A stretch of 64,000 nucleotides of DNA, from NCBI RefSeq assembly GCF_000427425.1, contig NZ_KE386495.1, forward strand, positions 388,554 through 452,553, in the 5' to 3' direction. This document shows positions 56,521-64,000 of the stretch, in pieces. The notes beneath the pieces were generated by a model, which was not told where the DNA came from, searched no databases, and worked only from the letters and a program-made list of their open reading frames with translations. The position numbers and the translations under genes were made by a program. Each line of letters opens with the position of its first letter. Position 1 is the stretch's first letter. The stretch comes from Caldanaerobius polysaccharolyticus DSM 13641. Its GTDB lineage: Bacteria; Bacillota; Thermoanaerobacteria; Thermoanaerobacterales; Caldanaerobiaceae.

Positions 56521-57926
56521 TGTTGGGAAGTGGGCGCAGTAGTGGCGTTGTTTTCATCTTGCGCTTTTTTATTTATTCCTCTTCTCACAATGGCATCCAC
56601 CGTTTCATAGGTATCCCTGTATAATTTCTCTTTACTTATAAGCTTTCCATACCTGTAAGTGTACTTGTATACATCTACCACCACGCCATCATGAGCGGGC
56701 CTCTCTATTTCCTCCTTACCGTAAGGCAATTTGTTGTCGTCCACGTATATAGTCTTCGCCTTATTGACCTTTATTACATCAGATTTAAATTCAAAGGTCA
56801 TGCCGTTTAAATAATTATCACCGTAAATGTCCACGTTAAATCTGTTACCTGAGACATAGGAAGAAATATACACAGGGTATTTTGATGTATTCTTAAACCT
56901 GAAGTCAAACCAATCTCCCGCAATAGTAGCATCAAGCCCTGGCGGTACATAAGAAACGGGAAACTGATGGTGAATTCTGCTGGTAACAGCGAGGTTTGCC
57001 CTCAACACCGCGTTATAGAGGGTGGTGGCAATCTGGCATACGCCGCCTCCCACGTCATCTACCAGTTTGCCATTTACTATAACCGGCGCGCTTTTATAGC
57101 CGTTGGAAATGATTCTGGGACCAAGGGTCTTATTGAGAGAAAATTCTTCATCAGGCATCAACAACGTGCCATTTAAAGCCTTTGCTGCCACTTTTATGTT
57201 ATCCGTTCTATTGGCATCCGCAGGGTTAAATTTGGTAGAAAACGACGCTATCTTGGTGTTTACTCTGCTGAAAAATTCCGCCGTATATTTTGGCATAATT
57301 TCATCGACCTTTAACCTCACCAATTGACCTCCAGCCTTTATACTTTTTAAAATCTCCTCCTTGGATGCCGCTACATCCAGCTTTTTGCCTTTCTTATCTG
57401 GTATAACCGTAAAAGTTCCTTTATTGAATATCAACTTCGCGTCTTCAGCGGGTACGTTTACTTCCTTAGCAATAGCGGTGAGAATATCGTCGATTTTTTT
57501 TGTATCTATATTCATCTGTAGTTGTAGCCTAACGCCGTACTTGCTGGCATCGTATATCTCTTTGAGCGCTTTCATAATATTCTTATCCTTACCCACAGCG
57601 TAGGCCCTATCAATCACTTCTCCGTAATTGTATGAAACTCCCAAATCGGAATAGCTTACAATTTTCTCACCCCTGTCCCATAGCAGCGTCAAGCTCTTTT
57701 TCAGCACCCCATCGTACTGCTCTTTTAGCTTTGCCAGAGCAGCTTCTTTTGTCAATCCACCTAAGTTGATATTGTCTACGTAGACGTTTTTCGCTATGGT
57801 CTTCTGGCTTAAAAGCAGATAGGCATAAGTTCCTCCAAAAGCTGCTCCCATGAGGAATAAAATCAATAATGCCATTATAAAGCCCATAAATATTTTCTTC
57901 CCGGTGGTCTTAACCTCCGACACCAT
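56517..57926 (-). CDS. VanW family protein with N-terminal peptidoglycan-binding-like domain
   Basis: 469 residues. One N-terminal membrane segment (about 12-35), two YoaR/PG_binding_4-like units (VYVDNINLGGLTKEAALAKL and a second about residue 120-210), then the VanW domain (LNGTLLMPDEEFSLNKTLGP, VGGGVCQIATTLYNAVLRA). The C-terminus is Lys/Asn/Thr-rich. An envelope role is likely. VanW occurs widely in Clostridia without vancomycin resistance genes, and none is seen here. Confidence 0.9.
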   Translation of the reverse strand: MVSEVKTTGKKIFMGFIMALLILFLMGAAFGGTYAYLLLSQKTIAKNVYVDNINLGGLTKEAALAKLKEQYDGVLKKSLTLLWDRGEKIVSYSDLGVSYNYGEVIDRAYAVGKDKNIMKALKEIYDASKYGVRLQLQMNIDTKKIDDILTAIAKEVNVPAEDAKLIFNKGTFTVIPDKKGKKLDVAASKEEILKSIKAGGQLVRLKVDEIMPKYTAEFFSRVNTKIASFSTKFNPADANRTDNIKVAAKALNGTLLMPDEEFSLNKTLGPRIISNGYKSAPVIVNGKLVDDVGGGVCQIATTLYNAVLRANLAVTSRIHHQFPVSYVPPGLDATIAGDWFDFRFKNTSKYPVYISSYVSGNRFNVDIYGDNYLNGMTFEFKSDVIKVNKAKTIYVDDNKLPYGKEEIERPAHDGVVVDVYKYTYRYGKLISKEKLYRDTYETVDAIVRRGINKKAQDENNATTAPTSQH

Positions 57927-57934
57927 CGCTCATA

Positions 57935-58570
57935 TCATCCCTTCGCTTTGTTATGGTATTCACAGTAACCGTTTAAAAGACAGCTGTCACACAGGGGTTT
58001 TCTCGCTTTGCATACCTTTCTGCCATGGTATATCAACAAATGATGAGCTTTACCCCATACCCTCTCAGGAAGTATATCCATAAGGTCTCTTTCCGTTCCG
58101 TACACATCCTTTGAAGAGGCCAGCCCCAACCGGTTGGCTACCCTAAACACATGGGTGTCCACCCCTATGGCGCTTACACCAAAGGCATTGCTCAAAACCA
58201 CGTTGGCTGTCTTACGGCCCACGCCCGGCAATTTCACCAATTCTTCCCTGCTCTGAGGCACATTTCCTCCGTATTCTTGCACGATCTTTTTGCACGCCTC
58301 GATAATATTCTTGCTTTTAGACCTGTACAATCCACACTCTTTTATCTCTTCCTGTAGTTCCTTTATATCAGCATTAGCAAAGTCCTCAGGAGACACGTAC
58401 TTCTTAAAAAGCCTTGATGTTACCATATTTACGCGCTTATCCGTGCACTGGGCCGACAATATGGTCGCAATTAAAAGCTGAAACGGGCTGTTAAAATTAA
58501 GCCCAGGTCTTGCATCAGGATATGCTTTTTCTAAAATCCCTATAATCGATTCAGCGGTCTTCTTATCCAT
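57935..58570 (-). CDS. nth: Endonuclease III (DNA glycosylase/AP lyase)
   Basis: 211 residues. Base-excision repair enzyme with helix-hairpin-helix LPGVGRKTANVV containing the catalytic lysine, catalytic Asp in VDTHVFRVANRL, and C-x6-C-x2-C-x5-C for the [4Fe-4S] cluster (CKARKPLCDSCLLNGYC). The ATG lies 7 bp inside the end of queG, so the two are co-transcribed. Confidence 0.97.
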   Translation of the reverse strand: MDKKTAESIIGILEKAYPDARPGLNFNSPFQLLIATILSAQCTDKRVNMVTSRLFKKYVSPEDFANADIKELQEEIKECGLYRSKSKNIIEACKKIVQEYGGNVPQSREELVKLPGVGRKTANVVLSNAFGVSAIGVDTHVFRVANRLGLASSKDVYGTERDLMDILPERVWGKAHHLLIYHGRKVCKARKPLCDSCLLNGYCEYHNKAKG

Positions 58571-59588
58571 AGCATCTACTCCTTAACTTTTGTAACGCCC
58601 ACCTAGCAGCATCTTTTATAGCCGGTCTAGGATCGTCGAGAAAAGGCTCCAGCTCCTTTATATACCTGGCATCACCCGTGTTACCCATGGCTATCAACCC
58701 ATTGCGCTGCAGGACAGCCTTCCCCCTCCACGATGCGGCTGTGGGCTTAAATATCTCTTTAAACCTTTTATTATCCATTTTAACGATGTCCTCTAACGGT
58801 ATCAATGGCATAGGAGGCCTTGGGATAAACCAATCACCCCTGGAATACTTGGCTCCTTTGTTCAACGGACAAACCTCCTGACAGGTATCACAGCCGTACA
58901 CTCTCATCCCCATTTTTTCCTTTATTTCATCAGGCAATATACCTTTTTTCATTGTATTATACGAAAGGCATTTTGATGCATTGAGGACATACGGCTGGAC
59001 CAACGCCTTTGTAGGACATGCTTTTATACACAGCTCACAACTACCGCACTTGCTCTTTAGCGGTACATCAGGGATTAATTCTAATTCGGTTATAATTTCT
59101 CCCAAAAACATCCAGGAGCCGTATTGGCCGTTTATGATACTGCAATTTTTGCCGTACCATCCTATCCCCGCCCTGTGGGCGACCATCCTGTCTACAAGGG
59201 GGCCTGTATCAACCATATATACGCTTCTTACATTATATCGCTTTTGAATATATTCAACAAGCTGTAACATCATGTGTTCCATGACCTGATGGTAGTCGAT
59301 GCCGTAAGCACACCTTGAAATAAAAGCATACCCCTTTTTGTTTTCAGAGATGTATGGTGTATTATAGCTTAAACCCAGGGCAATGATACTTTTAGCCGAA
59401 CTAAGAATCAATCGAGGCGAAACCCTTTTTTCTACATCCTTTTCTTCAAAACCCGAAAGGTAACCTTTATCCTTCCGCTCCAATAAAATCTTTGGGTCAA
59501 AATCCTCTGCAGTGGTAAAGCCCACCGCATCAAAGCCTAATTCCAAAGCATACTCTCTCACATCTCGGCTTATTTTCTCTTTATCCAT
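58563..59588 (-). CDS. queG: Epoxyqueuosine reductase
   Basis: 341 residues. Last step of tRNA queuosine synthesis, using cobalamin and two [4Fe-4S] clusters; this links it functionally to the B12 genes nearby. ATG 59588 follows GGGTGGTTAT. Cluster motifs are CGSCELCIKACPTKAL and CDTCQEVCPLN; the C-terminus has HEAT-like ARYIKELEPFLDDPRPAIKD. The VDTGPLVDR segment is family-typical. Confidence 0.95.
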   Translation of the reverse strand: MDKEKISRDVREYALELGFDAVGFTTAEDFDPKILLERKDKGYLSGFEEKDVEKRVSPRLILSSAKSIIALGLSYNTPYISENKKGYAFISRCAYGIDYHQVMEHMMLQLVEYIQKRYNVRSVYMVDTGPLVDRMVAHRAGIGWYGKNCSIINGQYGSWMFLGEIITELELIPDVPLKSKCGSCELCIKACPTKALVQPYVLNASKCLSYNTMKKGILPDEIKEKMGMRVYGCDTCQEVCPLNKGAKYSRGDWFIPRPPMPLIPLEDIVKMDNKRFKEIFKPTAASWRGKAVLQRNGLIAMGNTGDARYIKELEPFLDDPRPAIKDAARWALQKLRSRCYG

Positions 59589-59613
59589 ATAACCACCCAC
59601 ATAATTTTATCAC

Positions 59614-59644
59614 AAATTAAAAGAGAGCAGTTACGCTCTCTTTT
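59614..59644 (-). terminator. Terminator overlapping the end of the small acidic protein gene
   Basis: AAAAGAGAGC / GCTCTCTTTT 10-bp stem with a 6-nt loop; the loop contains the stop codon of the 68-aa gene. T-rich on both sides, so it may act in either direction. Confidence 0.75.
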
Positions 59645-59837
59645 GTTTTCTCTCTATTCTATTGAGCTGCCACATCTTTCTAACCGCGACTATCTTTTTA
59701 TCGTCGCTATCGTTTTGATCGCTTTGCACGTCGCATTCATCGTACACCGTATCCTGTTCAATCTGGCGATCACCTTTGTATAGGCCATCTAGATCCTCGT
59801 CGTCTGCGTATATCTCTTTAACTCTTTTCCTATACAT
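59631..59837 (-). CDS. Small acidic hypothetical protein
   Basis: 68 residues starting at ATG 59837 behind a strong GGAGGGGAAG site. The middle is Asp-rich (YADDEDLDGLY, SDQNDSDDKK) and both ends are basic (MYRKRVKEI; NRIERKQKRA). No domain, membrane segment or cysteine cluster. The good ribosome binding site and its own terminator argue that it is real; no function can be given. Confidence 0.7.
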   Translation of the reverse strand: MYRKRVKEIYADDEDLDGLYKGDRQIEQDTVYDECDVQSDQNDSDDKKIVAVRKMWQLNRIERKQKRA

Positions 59838-59882
59838 TGAACTTCCCCTCCATTTCTGATGTTTAGTATAGCTAAATTTGTA

Positions 59883-59910
59883 TTGACATATTCCATTAAT
59901 GTGTTATAAT
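59883..59910 (+). promoter_or_regulatory. Promoter of tRNA-Val
   Basis: TTGACA (59883-59888) and TATAAT (59905-59910) separated by 16 bp, 16 bp before the tRNA. Confidence 0.85.
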
Positions 59911-59926
59911 AATTTTTGTGAGGATC

Positions 59927-60000
59927 GGGGTTATAGCTCAGCTGGTTAGAGCGCTACGCTCACATCGTAGAGGTCACAGGTTCGAGTCCTGTTAACCCCA
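59927..60000 (+). tRNA. tRNA-Val (anticodon CAC)
   Basis: 74-nt cloverleaf: acceptor GGGGTTA/TAACCCC, D-arm GCTCAGCTGGTTAGAGC, anticodon arm CTACG-CTCACAT-CGTAG giving CAC, TΨC loop GGTTCGAGTCC, discriminator A at 60000. CCA is not encoded. A T-run (60004-60012) follows. Confidence 0.96.
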
Positions 60001-60026
60001 CTTGTTTTTTTTGTAAACACCATATC

Positions 60027-60055
60027 TTGACAAAAGAGTGTATATAACATATAAT
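60027..60055 (+). promoter_or_regulatory. Promoter of the ferredoxin gene
   Basis: Perfect TTGACA (60027-60032) and TATAAT (60050-60055) with a 17-bp spacer. Confidence 0.9.
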
Positions 60056-60108
60056 ACTTTCAAAAGTTTTAAATAGCTTTTTAGCTACAATAACTGAGGA
60101 GGGTTATA

Positions 60109-60297
60109 ATGAAAGTAACAGTAGATCAAGATCTATGCATAGGGTGTGGCGCATGCATCGATACATGCCCTGAGGTCTACGACTGGAACGAAGATGGGAT
60201 GGCCCACGTGATCGTAGACGAAGTTCCTGAAGATTTAGAGGAACTGGCACGTCAGGCCTTGAGTGATTGCCCAGTGGAAGCTATAAAAGAGGAATAA
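60109..60297 (+). CDS. [4Fe-4S] ferredoxin
   Basis: 62-residue acidic electron carrier. Cys10, Cys13 and Cys16 (CIGCGAC) with a distant CP near residue 54 (SDCPVEAI) ligate one cluster; Cys20 (DTCPE) is extra. Sequence and length match the single-cluster ferredoxins of Thermotoga and Clostridia. The ATG follows GAGGAGGG. Own consensus promoter and terminator, so it is monocistronic and probably strongly expressed. Confidence 0.95.
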   Translation: MKVTVDQDLCIGCGACIDTCPEVYDWNEDGMAHVIVDEVPEDLEELARQALSDCPVEAIKEE

Positions 60298-60327
60298 AAA
60301 AATGCCGATGCGCATCGGCATTTTTTT
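60297..60327. terminator. Bidirectional terminator between ferredoxin and uracil permease genes
   Basis: AATGCCGAT / ATCGGCATT stem with GCGC loop, flanked by A-run on the left and T-run on the right, serving the convergent genes on both sides. Confidence 0.92.
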
Positions 60328-61612
60328 ATTCCTCTTTTTCTTCCGGATAAGATATCTCCAGGGAAGGATACGCCTTTCCACCTCTTTCAACTTCTTTTTT
60401 GCCTTTTGGCAACAGCAGATTTAACAAAATACCCACTATAGTAGCAGGCCCTACGCCACTAAAAAGCAGATTGCCTATTTGAATCTTGATTCCGCCTACA
60501 CCCAAAGTGAATATAATAGATGCTATGAGCAAATTCCTGGTGTCGGAAAAATCAACTTTATTGTCAATAAGGGTTCTCAAACCGGCAGCAGCAATCATGC
60601 CAAACAGTATTATGGTAATGCCGCCCATCACCGGTTTGGGAATGACCTCTATTGCCGCTCCTATTTTTTGCACAAAGCTGAGCAAAACAGCGATTACAGC
60701 AGCGCCACCTATAACCACAGAACTGTACACCCGCGTAATAGCCAGCACTCCTATATTTTCTCCGTAAGTGGTACTGGGAGGTCCCCCAAAGAAAGCCGCT
60801 ATGGCCGTAGCCAGACCATTGCCTAAAAATACGTTGTGTAAACCAGGCTTTTTGATGAGGTCTCTTTCCACAATATTGCCTATTACCAGCACATGACCCA
60901 AGTCCTCTACCATAGATACGATAGCTAGCGGCGCAATCAGCGAAACCGCTCCCCACATCAGCTCAGGGCTATGGCCTACTAAAAAGTTGAACTTTGGAAT
61001 TGCTATCCATGCTGCTTCTTTTACTGGCTTAAAGTTTACTGCGCCTATAATAATGGCAAATATATACCCGCCAATCGTCCCCAAAAGAATTGGTATTATC
61101 TTTATAAATCCCCTGCCAAACATAGCGAACAGGATTATGAATACAGCGGTAACAGCAGCTACCAGCAAGTTCTCCTGAGCCTCTTGAACAGCCACAGGTG
61201 CCAGGCTCAAACCTATTATCATAACCACAGGCCCTACCACTACAGGGGGCAACAGCCTATCTATCCAATCAACGCCTGTAATGCTTATAATTATATAGAC
61301 CAATACGTACATGATCCCTGCAGCTATCATGCCTGAATAGGCGCCCCTTATTCCAAACTCTTTTGTAGCTGCAATAATAGGTGTGATAAACGCGAAAGAA
61401 GACCCCAGATACGCTGGCACGTATCCCCTTGTAATAAGGAGAAATATTATGGTGCCAATACCTGATGTAAAGAGAGTTACAGAAGGATCCAGACCAGTCA
61501 GCAAAGGAACCAGCACCGTCGCACCGAACATAGCGAAAACGTGCTGCAACGACAATGGCACGATTTCTTTTACCGGTGGTACATCTTTGATGTCGTAAAT
61601 TTTTTTACCCAC
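60326..61612 (-). CDS. uraA: Uracil permease (nucleobase:cation symporter 2 family)
   Basis: 428 residues, about 12-14 membrane segments. N-terminal VPLSLQHVFAMFGATVLVPL, FAFITPI, and the signature region GGPPSTTYGENIGVLAITRV typical of UraA/PyrP. GTG 61612 follows AAGGAGG. A small hairpin TTAGCC/GGCTAA (61629-61646) sits just before the ribosome binding site, but no PyrR-type attenuator terminator was seen. Xanthine transport cannot be strictly excluded. Confidence 0.9.
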   Translation of the reverse strand: MGKKIYDIKDVPPVKEIVPLSLQHVFAMFGATVLVPLLTGLDPSVTLFTSGIGTIIFLLITRGYVPAYLGSSFAFITPIIAATKEFGIRGAYSGMIAAGIMYVLVYIIISITGVDWIDRLLPPVVVGPVVMIIGLSLAPVAVQEAQENLLVAAVTAVFIILFAMFGRGFIKIIPILLGTIGGYIFAIIIGAVNFKPVKEAAWIAIPKFNFLVGHSPELMWGAVSLIAPLAIVSMVEDLGHVLVIGNIVERDLIKKPGLHNVFLGNGLATAIAAFFGGPPSTTYGENIGVLAITRVYSSVVIGGAAVIAVLLSFVQKIGAAIEVIPKPVMGGITIILFGMIAAAGLRTLIDNKVDFSDTRNLLIASIIFTLGVGGIKIQIGNLLFSGVGPATIVGILLNLLLPKGKKEVERGGKAYPSLEISYPEEKEE

Positions 61613-61695
61613 ATCTTTTTCCTCCTTTTTAGCCTCACAGGGCTAATTTAAAGTTATCTATAGCATTATAACATTATCTGCATGACTTGTCCACA

Positions 61696-61728
61696 AAAAT
61701 AAAAAAGAGAGTGCATACAAACACCCTC
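61696..61728 (-). terminator. Terminator of the rplM-rpsI operon
   Basis: GAGGGTG / CACTCTC (7 bp, one G·U) followed on the minus strand by TTTTTTATTTTTG, 22 bp after the rpsI stop. Confidence 0.82.
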
Positions 61729-61749
61729 CTGTAAATACGCAAAATACAT

Positions 61750-62139
61750 TTACCTCTTTGAAAATTGTGGTGCCTTCCTCGCCTTTTTGAGGCCGTACTT
61801 TTTCCTCTCCTTCATTCTCGGATCCCTTGTCAAAAGCTTGTACTTTTTGAGCAAAGGCTTTAATGTCTCATCTGCCATAAGCAAAGACCTAGCAATACCC
61901 AATCTTATGGCATCGGCCTGGCCGGTAAGTCCACCGCCGATGACTTTTGCACTGACGTCAAACTTATCAGCTAAATTTGTGACCGTTAAAGGTTGTTTTA
62001 CAATATACCTTTGAGTAGGAATAGTAAAATACTCTTCCAGAGGTCTACCATTAACTATTATATTACCTGTGCCAGGGTACATCCTTACCCTCGCCACAGA
62101 TGTTTTTCTCCTGCCTACACCGTAATAAGTAAGAGCCAA
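61750..62139 (-). CDS. rpsI: 30S ribosomal protein S9
   Basis: TTG 62139 follows GGAGGAAGG and gives 129-130 residues, the usual S9 length; an ATG further upstream (62157) adjoins the rplM stop and would add six untypical residues. [15 protein letters not shown] at the start, [19 protein letters not shown], and the invariant C-terminal [12 protein letters not shown] that reaches the P-site tRNA. Confidence 0.97.
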   Translation of the reverse strand: MALTYYGVGRRKTSVARVRMYPGTGNIIVNGRPLEEYFTIPTQRYIVKQPLTVTNLADKFDVSAKVIGGGLTGQADAIRLGIARSLLMADETLKPLLKKYKLLTRDPRMKERKKYGLKKARKAPQFSKR

Positions 62140-62156
62140 TATTTTTCCTCCTTCCA

Positions 62157-62585
62157 TTAGAGATCAAGCGGTTCAGGCCTCTGCGCCTGATGGGTATGTT
62201 CTGGTCCTCTGTAAATCTTCAGCTTCTTTATCATCTTGTTTGCCAATCTGTTTTTAGGAAGCATCCTCTTAACCGCCAAGTACAACGCCTTTTCAGGATT
62301 TTTCTTCATCAACACCTCATAGCTGGTAGTCTTAAAACCACCAGGGTATCCTGTATGGCGTGCGTACACCTTGTCTTTTAACTTATTGCCTGTTAAAACT
62401 ATTTTATCAGCGTTAACCACTATTACGTAATCCCCTGTATCCACATTAGGAGTATATACAGGCTTATGTTTGCCCATGAGAATAATAGCAATCCTACTGG
62501 CTAGTCTTCCCAATACTTTATCCTTGGCGTCTACTACATACCATTTCTTTTCTATCTCACCGGGTTTCGCCAGATATGTCTTCAA
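62157..62585 (-). CDS. rplM: 50S ribosomal protein L13
   Basis: 142 residues, the standard length. [38 protein letters not shown] and HTGYPGGFK are conserved. The start is TTG 62585 behind GGAGGT. It is paired with rpsI as in nearly all Firmicutes and has its own promoter at the end of truA. Confidence 0.97.
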   Translation of the reverse strand: MKTYLAKPGEIEKKWYVVDAKDKVLGRLASRIAIILMGKHKPVYTPNVDTGDYVIVVNADKIVLTGNKLKDKVYARHTGYPGGFKTTSYEVLMKKNPEKALYLAVKRMLPKNRLANKMIKKLKIYRGPEHTHQAQRPEPLDL

Positions 62586-62645
62586 CTCTTTTACCTCCTC
62601 ACAGAAAACGTAAAATAAACCGGGGCTAATTTTACACTAAGTTTT

Positions 62646-62674
62646 AGTATAATATATTATAGCATCCATGTCAA
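62646..62674 (-). promoter_or_regulatory. Promoter of rplM-rpsI
   Basis: TTGACA (62674-62669), overlapping the truA stop, and TATACT (62651-62646) with a 17-bp spacer; the leader is about 55 nt. Confidence 0.7.
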
Positions 62675-63405
62675 TAAAAAACCTTATAAAGATACAGGCC
62701 ATAGGGTGGAACTGTAGGGCCTGCTTTGCTTCTGTCCCTTGAATTTATCACATCTCTAACGTCGCTCCACATCAACTTGCCATTGCCCACCCATATCAAT
62801 GTTCCCGTTATTATCCTCACCATATTGTACAAAAAGCCATCTGCTTGGATAACCAGCTCAATTAACTCATCAATCCGATTTAAATCCAAGCGCTTGATCG
62901 TCCTCACAGACGACTCCACATTGCTGCCCGCCGCTTTAAAAGCTGAAAAATCATGGGTACCTATAAAAAGCTCTGCGCCCCTCTTCATCGCATCCAGGTC
63001 CAACCGGTATTTATAATGGTATACGCGGTTTTTCAACAGCGCTGAGGGCAGCTCACTGTTGAGTATATAGTACCTATACTCCTTGCCTATCGCGCTTTTT
63101 CTGGCGTGAAAACTGTCGTCTACTTTTTCCGCCGCTTTTACAACGATGTCATCAGGCAACACGCTGTTTAAAGCATAAGGCAGGCGACTAATAGGCACTG
63201 ACGAATTTGACTTAAAATTAGCTACCTGCCCTATGGCATGGACACCAGCATCTGTCCTGCCAGCACCGATTAAGTTCACATCTTCACCTGTTATCTTTTT
63301 TATAGCTTTAAGCATTTCCCCTTGCACGGTTTTAGCGTTTAGCTGGTACTGCCAGCCGTGATAGTGTGTCCCATCATACTCAACGATGAGCTTTATGTTA
63401 CTCAT
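62671..63405 (-). CDS. truA: tRNA pseudouridine(38-40) synthase
   Basis: 244 residues from ATG 63405, which overlaps the ecfT stop (ATGA); a longer open frame upstream runs through ecfT and is not coding. Catalytic Asp52 in GAGRTDAGVHA; KLIVEYDGTHYHGWQYQ and GFLYNMVRIITGTL are family hallmarks. Part of the ecfT-truA-rplM-rpsI order. Confidence 0.96.
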   Translation of the reverse strand: MSNIKLIVEYDGTHYHGWQYQLNAKTVQGEMLKAIKKITGEDVNLIGAGRTDAGVHAIGQVANFKSNSSVPISRLPYALNSVLPDDIVVKAAEKVDDSFHARKSAIGKEYRYYILNSELPSALLKNRVYHYKYRLDLDAMKRGAELFIGTHDFSAFKAAGSNVESSVRTIKRLDLNRIDELIELVIQADGFLYNMVRIITGTLIWVGNGKLMWSDVRDVINSRDRSKAGPTVPPYGLYLYKVFY

Positions 63406-64000
63406 ACTCCGACCCCATACCTGTCTAGCACCACTAAAATTATCATGATGCACGTAACGGCAACCGCTCCCCAATCTACTTTGCCTACGCGCAGTTGCCT
63501 CATCCTGGTCCTGTTCTCCCCGCCTCTGTAGCACCTGGCCTCCATCGCCATAGCTAGCTCATCGGCTCTCCTGAAGGCATTTATAAACAAAGGTACCAAT
63601 AAGGGTACCATGGCCTTTGCCCGTTTTACGATGTTCCCGCTCTCAAAGTCAGCGCCTCTGGCCATCTGAGCTTTCATAATCTTGTCGGTTTCATCCAACA
63701 GCGTAGGAATGAACCTCAAAGCAATGGTCATCATCATGGCCAGCTCATGAGCAGGCACACCTATCCGCTTAAAAGGCGACATCAGAAGCTCAATACCATC
63801 AGTCAACATAATAGGAGACGTGGTTAATGTCAGCAGCGATGTACCCACTATGAGGAACAGCAACCTTATGCTCATAAATACAGCCAGGTGCAATCCCTCT
63901 GCTGTCAGCTTTAAAGAACCGTAAGACCATATGACGCGACCTGGTGTCAAAAACATATTTATGGCCATGGTTATAAGCAATATAGCCATAATGGGTTTTA
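63402..64000 (-). CDS. ecfT: ECF transporter T component EcfT (N-terminus cut by window end)
   Basis: The visible part is about 199 residues of the membrane scaffold that couples ECF ATPases to S components such as RibU and the CblT-like protein in this window. The two coupling motifs are present: AQMARGADF and AMEARCYRG. Family length is about 265 residues, so roughly 65 residues lie beyond the window. ecfA1-ecfA2 are expected upstream, as in other Firmicutes. Confidence 0.93.
   Translation of the reverse strand, partial: KPIMAILLITMAINMFLTPGRVIWSYGSLKLTAEGLHLAVFMSIRLLFLIVGTSLLTLTTSPIMLTDGIELLMSPFKRIGVPAHELAMMMTIALRFIPTLLDETDKIMKAQMARGADFESGNIVKRAKAMVPLLVPLFINAFRRADELAMAMEARCYRGGENRTRMRQLRVGKVDWGAVAVTCIMIILVVLDRYGVGV

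Noticed and set aside
56517-57926. VanW as evidence of vancomycin resistance
   Set aside because: No vanH/A/X/R/S genes are present, and VanW proteins are common in Clostridia without resistance.
61629-61646. Possible PyrR attenuator ahead of uraA
   Set aside because: Only a 6-bp hairpin before the ribosome binding site; no terminator/antiterminator pair or PyrR-binding consensus was found.
62586-62650. L13 leader RNA upstream of rplM
   Set aside because: The leader is short and I could not draw the conserved L13 leader structure; only the promoter is supported.
63406-63534. N-terminal extension of TruA
   Set aside because: It is ecfT in another frame; family homology starts at ATG 63405.

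Overview
The window reads as chromosomal DNA of a spore-forming, low-G+C Gram-positive anaerobe of the class Clostridia, most like Thermoanaerobacterales (inference). The reasons are the FMN and cobalamin riboswitches with Firmicutes-type terminators, a SpoVD-like transpeptidase with a PASTA domain, strong AGGAGG ribosome binding sites with many TTG/GTG starts, a rex gene, and paired GH65 phosphorylases whose lengths (774 and 775 aa) match the trehalose and kojibiose phosphorylases known from Thermoanaerobacter brockii. No transposase, integrase, phage gene or CRISPR array was seen.

Layout. 1-5811: start of rex (minus), then an FMN-riboswitch-controlled ribD-ribE-ribBA-ribH operon and an ABC-F ATPase (plus). 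5814-7885: a 2-hydroxyacid dehydrogenase and tsaD (minus), separated by a cluster of DnaA-box-like sequences. 7986-8146: remnant of an Opp/Dpp ATPase gene broken by an 8-bp tandem duplication. 8253-19143: phosphorolytic disaccharide locus (minus) with lacI regulator, trehalose phosphorylase, beta-phosphoglucomutase, second lacI regulator, sugar-binding lipoprotein, two permeases and kojibiose phosphorylase. 19247-21349: exported YcdB/SLH-type protein (plus). 21398-24357: rimI, tsaB, tsaE, a PII protein apparently starting at CTG, and ribU under a second FMN riboswitch (all minus). 24357-29029: VOC protein, SpoVD-like PBP, flippase-like membrane protein, small protein and polysaccharide deacetylase. 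29104-33224: hemL, precorrin-2 dehydrogenase, hemB, and the alpha-ribazole salvage pair cblS/cblT. 33337-46450: carbohydrate island with two CUT1 transporters, a GH3 and a GH2 enzyme. 47073-56470: cobalamin-riboswitch operon btuF-btuC-btuD-cbiB-cobU-cobS-cobC-hemA-hemC-cobA/hemD. 56517-59837: VanW protein, endonuclease III, epoxyqueuosine reductase and a small acidic protein. 59927-60297: tRNA-Val and a ferredoxin (plus). 60326-64000: uracil permease and rpsI-rplM-truA-ecfT (minus, cut by the window end).

How it works together. Riboflavin synthesis and riboflavin uptake each sit behind their own FMN switch. Tetrapyrrole genes occupy two blocks separated by about 14 kb of sugar genes; one block lies behind a B12 switch, so B12 could feed back on the first committed step (hemA). 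The sugar operons share an operon design in which a stem-loop lies at the binding-protein/permease boundary. Two of them share a promoter with helically phased AAATT tracts.

The least expected items are the divergent, internally shortened CbiB with altered family motifs, the CTG-started PII gene, the DnaA-box cluster, the phased-tract promoters, and a 27-codon orphan ORF at 46919-47002.
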